A stretch of DNA of 64,000 nt from Selenomonadaceae bacterium (GTDB lineage: Bacteria > Bacillota > Negativicutes > Selenomonadales > Selenomonadaceae). The notes under the pieces were generated by a model that was not told the origin of the DNA, made no database searches, and saw only the letters and a list, made by a program, of their open reading frames with translations. Below are positions 18,279-25,191 of the stretch, in pieces; the first letter of the stretch is position 1, and each line of letters opens with the position of its first letter. The stretch is taken from NCBI GenBank assembly GCA_017527075.1, contig JAFXQM010000007.1, positions 62,001-126,000 of the forward strand, read 5' to 3'. The position numbers and the translations under genes are program-made.

Positions 18279-18311
18279 GTTCAGCACTCCTTTGATTGAA
18301 AAGTCACGGGT

Positions 18312-18340
18312 ATTTTACCAGCAAAAATTTTTTTCTTCAA
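18312..18340 (-). promoter_or_regulatory. Promoter of the antitoxin-PIN-cysS-mrnC operon
   Basis: On minus, TTGAAG (18335-18340), 17-bp spacer, TAAAAT (18312-18317). It is the only clear promoter upstream of cysS. Confidence 0.7.
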
Positions 18341-18351
18341 CGCGCAAAGGC

Positions 18352-18380
18352 TTGACGATTTTTTTTGAACGGCTTACACT
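18352..18380 (+). promoter_or_regulatory. Promoter of mnmG
   Basis: TTGACG (18352-18357), 17-bp spacer, TACACT (18375-18380). It lies back to back with the antitoxin promoter, 11 bp apart. Confidence 0.7.
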
Positions 18381-18406
18381 CAAAAAAATTTTGGAGGAGG
18401 AAAGAA

Positions 18407-20272
18407 ATGTTCACAGCCGACAGATATGACGTGGTGGTAATCGGGGCGGGGCACGCGGGAATCGAGGCGGCTCTGGCTTCGGCGCGGCTGGGCTGCAAAA
18501 CTTTGCTGACGACTTTATCACTGGAAAATTTGGCGATGATGCCGTGCAATCCGTCAATCGGAGGATCCGCCAAAGGTCATCTCGTCCGAGAGGTCGACGC
18601 GCTCGGAGGACAGATGGGTATCGCCGCAGACCAAACTTGCATTCAGTTCCGCACGCTCAACACCGGCAAAGGTCCCGCCGTCCAAGCTCTGCGCGCGCAG
18701 GCCGACAAAAAAATTTATCAGGCCGTCATGAAAAATTTTTGCGAGAACGTCGACGGTTTGGATTTGAAGCAACTGCTCATTGAAAATATTTTGGTCGAGG
18801 AAAATAAAATCGTCGGAGTCGTCGCGGAAACGGGCGAAACTTTTTTGGCAAGCGCGGTGATTTTGGCGAGCGGCACTTACCTCAGCGGAAAAATTATCAT
18901 CGGCGAAAGTATCTTCGACGGCGGACCCAACGGTCAGCGCGCGGCGATGAAACTTTCCTCCGCGCTGAAAAATCTCGGCGTCAAACTCATGCGCTTCAAG
19001 ACGGGCACGCCTGCGCGGGTCGACGGAAGAACTTTGGACTTCGGCAAGATGGAACTTCAACGCGGCGACGAGCCTCCGCAAAATTTTTCCTTCATGACGC
19101 GCGAGCCCGTGAAAAATCTTGTGAACTGTTACCTGACTTACACGAACGAACGCACGCACGAAATTTTACGGCGCAACCTGCACCGCGCGCCCATGGCGAA
19201 CGGAATCATCGAGGGAATCGGTCCGCGTTACTGCCCGTCGATTGAATCAAAAATTATTCGCTTCCCCGACAAGGAACGCCATCAACTTTTCCTTGAGCCC
19301 GAAGGTTTGAACACGCAAGAATTTTACGTCCAAGGAATGTCGACTTCAATGCCCATGGATGTGCAGATTGAATTCCTCCACACGATACCCGGTCTTGAGC
19401 GCGCAAAAATTATGCGGGCGGGTTACGCGATTGAATACGACTGCCTCGACCCGCTGCAACTCAAGCCGACGCTGGAGTTCAAAAATATTTCGGGATTTTT
19501 CTCGGCGGGGCAATCGAACGGCACGAGCGGTTACGAGGAGGCCGCCGCCCAAGGTTTAATCGCGGGGATAAACGCCGCCGCCTTCGTGAAGAAAACCGCG
19601 CCGCTGATTTTAAAACGCTCCGAGGCTTATATCGGCGTGCTGATTGACGACCTGGTCACCAAGGGCACGAACGAACCTTACCGCATGATGACTTCGCGCG
19701 CCGAGTATCGTCTGCTGCTTCGCCAAGACAATGCCGACTTGCGCCTGACTCCTCACGCGATTGAACTCGGTCTCGCCTCCGCCGAACGCAAAAAAATTTT
19801 CGAGAGCAAGCGCGCAGAAATTTTTTCCGCGACTCAACGCCTCAACGAAATTAAGTTGACGCCGAGTGCCGAGGTCAATCAAAAACTTTTGAGCTTCGGG
19901 CTGGGAGAAATTCATAACGCCATGCCTCTCGCCGAACTTTTGCGTCGCCCGCTCGTCACGTATGAAAAACTTCGCGCCGCCTTTGACCTGCCGGAAATTT
20001 CTGCCGAGGCCGCCGCGCAGGTCGAGATTGGAATTTTTTACGAGGGTTACATAAAAAAACAGGCGGAGCTCGCCGAGAAGCTTGACCGCCTGGAGGATAA
20101 AATTATTCCCGCAGAAATTGATTACGCCGCGCTGAAAAATTTGCGCGTCGAGGCTCGCGAAAAACTTTCGGAAATTCGTCCGCGTTCAATCGGGCAGGCG
20201 TCGAGGATATCGGGCGTTTCTCCCGCCGACATTTCTGTCCTGCTCGTTTGGATTGAAACTCTTCGCCGCTGA
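18407..20272 (+). CDS. mnmG: tRNA uridine-34 5-carboxymethylaminomethyl modification enzyme MnmG (GidA)
   Basis: 621 aa FAD protein that, with MnmE, modifies wobble U34 of several tRNAs. FAD-binding VVVIGAGHAGIEAALASARLG lies at the N-terminus. Family signatures NPSIGGSAKGHLVREVDALGG, RMLNTGKGPAV-like RTLNTGKGPAVQALRAQ, FKTGTPARVDGRTLDF, and SAGQSNGTSGYEEAAAQGL are present. The C-terminus carries ISGVSPADISVLLVWIE. The start ATG at 18407 follows TTTTGGAGGAGGAAAG, better than an in-frame ATG 42 bp upstream. Its usual partner mnmE is not in the window. Confidence 0.97.
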   Translation: MFTADRYDVVVIGAGHAGIEAALASARLGCKTLLTTLSLENLAMMPCNPSIGGSAKGHLVREVDALGGQMGIAADQTCIQFRTLNTGKGPAVQALRAQADKKIYQAVMKNFCENVDGLDLKQLLIENILVEENKIVGVVAETGETFLASAVILASGTYLSGKIIIGESIFDGGPNGQRAAMKLSSALKNLGVKLMRFKTGTPARVDGRTLDFGKMELQRGDEPPQNFSFMTREPVKNLVNCYLTYTNERTHEILRRNLHRAPMANGIIEGIGPRYCPSIESKIIRFPDKERHQLFLEPEGLNTQEFYVQGMSTSMPMDVQIEFLHTIPGLERAKIMRAGYAIEYDCLDPLQLKPTLEFKNISGFFSAGQSNGTSGYEEAAAQGLIAGINAAAFVKKTAPLILKRSEAYIGVLIDDLVTKGTNEPYRMMTSRAEYRLLLRQDNADLRLTPHAIELGLASAERKKIFESKRAEIFSATQRLNEIKLTPSAEVNQKLLSFGLGEIHNAMPLAELLRRPLVTYEKLRAAFDLPEISAEAAAQVEIGIFYEGYIKKQAELAEKLDRLEDKIIPAEIDYAALKNLRVEAREKLSEIRPRSIGQASRISGVSPADISVLLVWIETLRR

Positions 20273-20403
20273 AAAAATCTTCGCCGCTGAAAACTCTTCG
20301 TCGCTGAAAAAATCTTCGACGCTGAAAAAATCTTCGCCGCTGAAAAAATCTTCGCCCGCCGAAAAATCTTCGTCGCTGAAAAAATCTTCGTCGCTGAAAA
20401 AAT
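20260..20403. repeat. 18-bp tandem repeat after mnmG
   Basis: About eight copies of an 18-bp unit (CTTCGCCGCTGAAAAAAT with GTC/GAC/CCC variants). It starts in the last codons of mnmG and ends at the ribosome-binding site of the next gene. It fills the whole intergenic gap. Confidence 0.9.
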
Positions 20404-20415
20404 TTGGAGGTCATA

Positions 20416-21762
20416 ATGAAACTTTATCCCGATTCAAAAGTTTACATCTTCTGCCCCGGCAACGTTCACACGGGCGGTCCCGAATCTTTGCACCAACTCG
20501 CCTCGCAACTCATCTCCTTCGGCGTGCAAGCTTACATGGTTTACGGACAGCTCGGCGACAATCCGTTCAATCTCAAAGACCCCGTCCACGACAATTACAA
20601 AAAATATCACGTGCCTTACACCTTCGATTTGGAGGACTCCGCGAGAAACGTCAGAATCCTTCCCGAAACCCTTACCACGGAACTTTACACAGGAAAAAAT
20701 CTTCGGCGCGTGGTGTGGTGGATGAGCGTCAATAATTATCTCAAGAACATCAAGAACCTGTTTGAAAATTTTTTGAAGAGCCCGTTCTTCAGACCGATAC
20801 CGAAGTTCTTCACTTTTTTTAATGAAGGCGCGAACGTCGAGCACTGGTTCAAGTCCGAGTACGCGCGACAGTTCCTTGAATTCAACGGGTTGTCCGCGAA
20901 TGAACTTCATCCCGTCGAAAGTTACGTGAGCCAAACTTTTTTAAGCCGCGCCGCACACGTCGACTTGAGCGCGAAAAAAAATATCGTCGCGTTCAATCCG
21001 AAAAAAGGTTTTGAGATTACTCGGCATCTCATCGAACTTGCGCCCGACATCGAGTGGCGACCGATTTACGGCATGACGAGCGAACAAGTTCAAGAGCTTT
21101 TGGCTTCGGCAAAAATTTATATCGACTTAGGCACTCACCCCGGCAAGGACAGACTTCCGCGCGAGGCAACTCTTTCGGGCTGCGTGGTGATAACCGGCAG
21201 ACAAGGAGCCGCCGCCAACGACGTCGATTACAACATTCCCGCCGAGTTTAAATTCGACGAGCGCACGACGCCCCCGCCGCAAGTCATCGAAAAAATTCGC
21301 GAGGTCTTTGAAAATTTTTCGGAGGCTCACGCCGCGCAAAAATCTTTCCGCGAGAAAGAACTCAACGCGCGAAAAAATTTTGCAGCTCAAGTTGCCGACG
21401 CCTTCGAGATAAACTGGTCACCGCTGCCGGGCGTCGCCTTCCCTCAAACTGTCAGCGGTAAAATTTTTCTTCTCGCAAAAAAATTTTCCGCAAGCAAAAA
21501 GTTTTCCGGCGGCTTTATCGTCGACGACGTGGTTGCCCGCGCGAACATTTCCGACAAATTCATCTTGCGCGAACAGAATCGAAATTTTTTTAACTTTGGT
21601 ATCGGATTCGCCGAAGTCATCACGCGCGACGACGCAAAGTTTTTGTATCAAGAAGGGCGGATAAAAAAATTCGCGCTGCTTGAGCCGACCGACGACGAGC
21701 TTGCCGCGCTGAAAAATTTTTACGAGGCAAACGCTGCGGACATAATCATTGACGAACCCTAA
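20416..21762 (+). CDS. Putative GT-B type glycosyltransferase
   Basis: 448 aa from ATG 20416 with TTTGGAGGTCATA upstream. The first half has a Gly-rich CPGNVHTGGPESLHQLASQL, as in the N-terminal domain of GT-B enzymes. The second half has IVAFNPKKGFEITRHLIELA, WRPIYGMTSEQVQELLASAK, and a donor-site-like IDLGTHPGKDRLPREATLSG followed by CVVITGRQGAA. This combination occurs in glycosyltransferases from polysaccharide clusters. The last 100 residues are Lys/Phe-rich with no recognised domain. Sugar specificity is unknown. It is separated from mnmG only by the 18-bp repeat array. Confidence 0.7.
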   Translation: MKLYPDSKVYIFCPGNVHTGGPESLHQLASQLISFGVQAYMVYGQLGDNPFNLKDPVHDNYKKYHVPYTFDLEDSARNVRILPETLTTELYTGKNLRRVVWWMSVNNYLKNIKNLFENFLKSPFFRPIPKFFTFFNEGANVEHWFKSEYARQFLEFNGLSANELHPVESYVSQTFLSRAAHVDLSAKKNIVAFNPKKGFEITRHLIELAPDIEWRPIYGMTSEQVQELLASAKIYIDLGTHPGKDRLPREATLSGCVVITGRQGAAANDVDYNIPAEFKFDERTTPPPQVIEKIREVFENFSEAHAAQKSFREKELNARKNFAAQVADAFEINWSPLPGVAFPQTVSGKIFLLAKKFSASKKFSGGFIVDDVVARANISDKFILREQNRNFFNFGIGFAEVITRDDAKFLYQEGRIKKFALLEPTDDELAALKNFYEANAADIIIDEP

Positions 21763-21763
21763 A

Positions 21764-21800
21764 AAAAAATTTGCCGAGCCATTCAAGACTCGGCTTTTAT
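21764..21800. terminator. Bidirectional terminator
   Basis: GCCGAG (21773-21778) pairs with CTCGGC (21789-21794). TTTTATTTTT follows on plus and a T-run (A9 on plus, 21761-21769) on minus, between convergent genes. Confidence 0.85.
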
Positions 21801-22522
21801 TTTTGTCTGAAAATCTCGCGCATCGCTTCCGATTGAAAAACTTCGCGCGCTTGACCGATTGCCAAAATTTTTTTGTTCAGCAGGATGACTTTGTCGGCGA
21901 ATCGTTCAATCATTTCCAAATCGTGCGAGACCAAAAGGATTGCCATGTCCTCCACGGATTTTAATTCGGCGACGAGTTCATAAAAAATTCTCATGCCCAC
22001 TTCGTCGACGCCGCTGACAGGTTCGTCGAGGAGCAACAGGTCGGGCAGCGGGTCGAGTGCCAACGCCAACAAAATTCTTTGGAGCTCGCCGCCGCTCAGC
22101 GCGCCCAATCTTCTGTCGATGAGGTGCTCGGCCTTCACGCGCCGAAGATTTTTTGTCACGCGCCCGCGAATGAATTTGGAACTGCACAGCCACACGGGTC
22201 GCCACGTCAGGCACGCCATGAACAAATCCAAAACTGTCGTCGGGCTCGTCGCGTCGAATTTCAAAGTTTGCGGAACGTAACCGATAATCGGGCGGAGGTG
22301 TTCGCCCTTCGCGTCGAAGTAATTCAATCTGCCCGCGTGATTCACTTCGCCGAGGATTGACTTGAGCAGCGTGGACTTGCCCGCGCCGTTCGGTCCGATG
22401 AGCGCGGTGAGCTCGCCGCAATGAATCGTGAAGTTCACGTCCTCAAAAATTTTCAGCGCGCCGACGTTCACGGAAAAATTTTCAATCTGCGTCGTGCACA
22501 GCTTCGATTGATTGTGTTTCAT
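21797..22522 (-). CDS. ABC transporter ATP-binding protein
   Basis: 241 aa. Walker A GPNGAGKSTLLKSILG, Q-loop in IGYVPQTLKF, signature LSGGELQRILLALAL, Walker B LLLLDEPVSGVD, and H-loop LVSHDLEM are all intact. The sequence style (DEPVSGVDEVGMRIFYELV, LLNKKILAIGQAREVF) is nearest to zinc/manganese importer ATPases (ZnuC/MntB). The partner gene directly upstream, however, is an ABC-2 type export permease. The start overlaps the permease stop by 4 bp, so the two subunits are coupled. The substrate is unknown. Confidence 0.88.
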   Translation of the reverse strand: MKHNQSKLCTTQIENFSVNVGALKIFEDVNFTIHCGELTALIGPNGAGKSTLLKSILGEVNHAGRLNYFDAKGEHLRPIIGYVPQTLKFDATSPTTVLDLFMACLTWRPVWLCSSKFIRGRVTKNLRRVKAEHLIDRRLGALSGGELQRILLALALDPLPDLLLLDEPVSGVDEVGMRIFYELVAELKSVEDMAILLVSHDLEMIERFADKVILLNKKILAIGQAREVFQSEAMREIFRQK

Positions 22523-23250
22523 GAGGATAATCTCCTAAACCAGCGCGTCGCCAGCCACAGCGACAAGATTGCATACGCCGCCAAAATTATCAGCGACGGC
22601 AAATTGAATCCCTCGCGCAAAAGTTGGCTCGTGTGAGTGAGCGGCAAAATTTCTATCACGAATCGGACGGCGGGCGGCAGCTCGGCTGTGGAAAAAAATG
22701 TCCCGCACAAAAAACTCATCGGCATGAGCAGGTACGTGTTGACTTGCGCCAGCTCCTCGTAAGTTTGAACCTTCAACGCCGCGCAGAAGCACACGCCCGC
22801 GAAGATTATCGAGTTGAGCACGACGACGACAAAAAAATTCAGCGGCGCGGAAAAAAATTTCAGACTCGCGCCGAAAATCCACGCGACGCCCAAAATCAGC
22901 GCGGTGGAGATTAAAGCTCTCACGACCGCCGAAAAAATTTTCCCGAAGACGAACGCCGCCGGCTCAATCGGCGCGCTCAAGTACTCTTCCAAACTTTTGT
23001 GGTAAACGCGCTCGGCATGGACGGAAGTCACGCTCATGTAACTGACGTTCATGGTGTTGAGGGCGACGATGCCAGGCACGAGGAAGTCAAGGTAACTTCC
23101 CGACGCGAGATTTATATTTTTGCCGAGACCCCAGCCGAACGCCACGAGGTAAAGGACGGGCGTCACCAGCCGCGACAAAATAAATTTTTTCAGCCGCCGC
23201 CGTAAGACAATCCAGTCGCGCCACATGACGGTTGCGATGTCCTGAATCAT
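22519..23250 (-). CDS. ABC-2 type transporter permease
   Basis: 243 aa with about six membrane segments (FILSRLVTPVLYLVAFGWGL, LDFLVPGIVALNTMNVSYMS, RALISTALILGVAWIFGAS, FFVVVVLNSIIFAGVCFCAA, LLMPMSFLCGTFFSTAELPP, LIILAAYAILSLWLATRW). The PMSFLCGTFFS and LPLTHTSQLLREG motifs are typical of ABC-2 permeases that export drugs, polysaccharides or haem. It overlaps both neighbours by 4 bp in an operon with a small coiled-coil protein upstream and the ATPase downstream. Confidence 0.88.
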   Translation of the reverse strand: MIQDIATVMWRDWIVLRRRLKKFILSRLVTPVLYLVAFGWGLGKNINLASGSYLDFLVPGIVALNTMNVSYMSVTSVHAERVYHKSLEEYLSAPIEPAAFVFGKIFSAVVRALISTALILGVAWIFGASLKFFSAPLNFFVVVVLNSIIFAGVCFCAALKVQTYEELAQVNTYLLMPMSFLCGTFFSTAELPPAVRFVIEILPLTHTSQLLREGFNLPSLIILAAYAILSLWLATRWFRRLSS

Positions 23251-23609
23251 GATTCCTTCAGCCGTTCGAGCCGCGCGATTTCTTTTTTGTGCGCTTCGAG
23301 CGCGTAACCGATTCGGACGTGTTCCTCCTCGGTGAATTCGTGGCTTTCATACGCCGCGGAAATTTTTTCCAGCCGCGCTTTGACTTCGGCGAGTTCGTCC
23401 TCCAAAATAAATTTTTCTTTGAGCGCGAAGCCGTACACCGCCAAGATTTGTTCGCGCGTCGTTTGATAGTAAGAGTCTTCGCCCGAAAGTTCGCCGACCA
23501 ATTTTGCCAGCGTCAAGACGATTTCGAGCGGCGGGCGTCCCGCGTCTATCATGTCGCTGAGTTTTATCCGAAGCTCTTGCGCCGCCCCGAAAAATTTTTT
23601 ATCAGCCAA
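23247..23609 (-). CDS. Small coiled-coil protein of unknown function
   Basis: 120 aa from a TTG start at 23607-23609. This start is preferred because AAAGGAGAG lies 6 nt upstream and the preceding gene ends just before it; an ATG nine codons earlier lacks a site and overlaps that gene. The C-terminal half (EDELAEVKARLEKISAAYES, EAHKKEIARLERLKES) is predicted coiled coil; no membrane segment is seen. The stop overlaps the ABC permease start, so a role in that exporter is possible but not shown. Confidence 0.65.
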   Translation of the reverse strand: MADKKFFGAAQELRIKLSDMIDAGRPPLEIVLTLAKLVGELSGEDSYYQTTREQILAVYGFALKEKFILEDELAEVKARLEKISAAYESHEFTEEEHVRIGYALEAHKKEIARLERLKES

Positions 23610-23622
23610 ACAAATCTCTCCT

Positions 23623-25176
23623 TTACCCGTCGACATTTTTATTCAAAAACATTTTGTTAATCTCTTTAATGCGCAGACGATTTTTCATCAGCCACACGGT
23701 GAACATTCTCTCGCAAAAAAATCCGACAAGCCTGCGCGTTCGAGAAGAAAGTTTTGAAAGAGATACCTCGTGAAAAACTTCGTTGAACGCGTCGAGGATG
23801 AATGAGAACAACCACTTGCAATATTCGTCAAAAATATTTCGGCGTGTGATGAACATGTGGCACTCGTAATAGGACGGAGAATCAATCACGTAATCGAAGG
23901 CGTCGACGTAATCGGGGTGAACGCGCAATAAATGTTTCTTCATAATCGTCGCCGCAAACTTTGCCAAATCCTCTCCGACAGGTACGCTGATATCTTCGAT
24001 TTGCGGCGCATCGTGAAGAGCGAGTCGAGTGACGACGATGTCGCAGTCAGCCAAAAGATTCAACGCTTCGTCCTTGGTCAAAATTTTTTCGTAGGAAAAG
24101 TTGTAGTCGTCGATTTGGTTCAGCGGCTTTTCTTCCGCAGTCGTAAAAAATCTGCGATAACTGCAGTGCCCGATAATTGAGTGAGAAGTATTTTTCCAAA
24201 TCCAATAAATGGCAGTCAGTTCGTTGAGGTAAGGATTGAGCGCGCTGATGTTGTCGCCGGAGTCGTCGCCGAGGTATCCGAGGTCTTTGCCGAGCGCGCG
24301 CCCCGCGTGAATGACTTTGTAACCTTCGGGCAACCTTTGAACATGTTCGGGTGGCAATTTTTTGTGAGTGACAACGTACATTGCAAAATCTTCGCGCGGG
24401 CGGCGATAACAGAAAAACCATGAGCCCGCAAAACTTTTGTAGGCTTCGGCTCTGATGATGTCGCACGGGAATTTTTTTATGTGCGCGTCGAGCGGCGAGC
24501 CGTTCCGCACAAAAGTTATCATGAGGTCGGCGGAGTGTTCGAGCGTGGCAAGAGCTTTGTCAAAATTTGCGGGCGACTTCTCGTTAATCAGCACGGCGTC
24601 ATATCGGCGGAGGTTGCACTCGGAAAAATTTTTGTAGACATGATGGAAAATATTTTCCTTTATCGGCAAAATTTTTTCGGAGCAAATGCAATCAATCTCG
24701 GTCAAATTATTTACGCCCTTGGTGAACAGCTGACTCTTGACGAAATGCGCGTCCGCGTCGAGCAGAGTTTTTATCGGTAAGCTTTTTAAAATCTCCATCA
24801 GCTGATTGTCCGAGTACATGTCGTAAAAACCGTCGAGCGGCAAGTGATTGAATTCTCTGAGCGTCATCACTTGCGAGCGCGGACAGCCCAAACGATATAT
24901 AAAAAAATGATGAAGAACGTTAAGTACTCTGTCGTCGTTGAAGACAATAAAATCGAACACCCCCCCCCGAATCATTTTGCTGAGCTCCGAGAGAGCGACG
25001 GGTTTGTCGTTAAGCAAAAATTTTCCGCTGCGGATTAAATCGAGTTCGTGACCGCTCTCGCCGAAAAATTCAACTTGCCCGACGAGTTCAAAGGGACGCC
25101 GGTCGACGCGCGCGAAAAATTCTTCTCTGTCGCCGCAAAGCAAAATCCTCGGCACAAAAATTTTTTCTTCAATCAT
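23623..25176 (-). CDS. DUF4422-type glycan biosynthesis protein, possibly phase-variable
   Basis: 517 aa. The C-terminal 260 residues match the DUF4422 pattern of capsule and exopolysaccharide genes: AMYVVTHKKLPPE, YKVIHAGRALGKDLGYLGDD, SGDNISALNPYLNELTAIYW, IIGHCSYRRFF, and a YYECHMFITRRNIFDEYCKW end. The N-terminal 250 residues look like a nucleotide-binding or FkbM-associated domain (RILLCGDREEFFARV, FDFIVFNDDRVLN). The start has CGGAGGAGCTCAT upstream. A run of nine G lies at codons 70-73 (24960-24968); gain or loss of one G would truncate the protein near residue 75-110. In this copy the frame is open. DUF4422 is often taken to be a glycosyltransferase, but this is not proven. Confidence 0.75.
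   Translation of the reverse strand: MIEEKIFVPRILLCGDREEFFARVDRRPFELVGQVEFFGESGHELDLIRSGKFLLNDKPVALSELSKMIRGGVFDFIVFNDDRVLNVLHHFFIYRLGCPRSQVMTLREFNHLPLDGFYDMYSDNQLMEILKSLPIKTLLDADAHFVKSQLFTKGVNNLTEIDCICSEKILPIKENIFHHVYKNFSECNLRRYDAVLINEKSPANFDKALATLEHSADLMITFVRNGSPLDAHIKKFPCDIIRAEAYKSFAGSWFFCYRRPREDFAMYVVTHKKLPPEHVQRLPEGYKVIHAGRALGKDLGYLGDDSGDNISALNPYLNELTAIYWIWKNTSHSIIGHCSYRRFFTTAEEKPLNQIDDYNFSYEKILTKDEALNLLADCDIVVTRLALHDAPQIEDISVPVGEDLAKFAATIMKKHLLRVHPDYVDAFDYVIDSPSYYECHMFITRRNIFDEYCKWLFSFILDAFNEVFHEVSLSKLSSRTRRLVGFFCERMFTVWLMKNRLRIKEINKMFLNKNVDG
24960..24968 (-). repeat. Homopolymeric G9 tract inside the DUF4422 gene
   Basis: Nine G on the coding strand spanning IRGGV. It is the second-longest G/C run in the window; only 33419-33428 is longer. 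Tracts of this length are prone to slip during replication. Confidence 0.9.
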
Positions 25177-25191
25177 ATGAGCTCCTCCGAA

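Noticed and set aside
20253-20735. Plus frame from the 18-bp repeats into the glycosyltransferase gene
   Set aside because: It is out of frame with the clear gene starting at 20416 and has no start signal; it is a product of the repeat.
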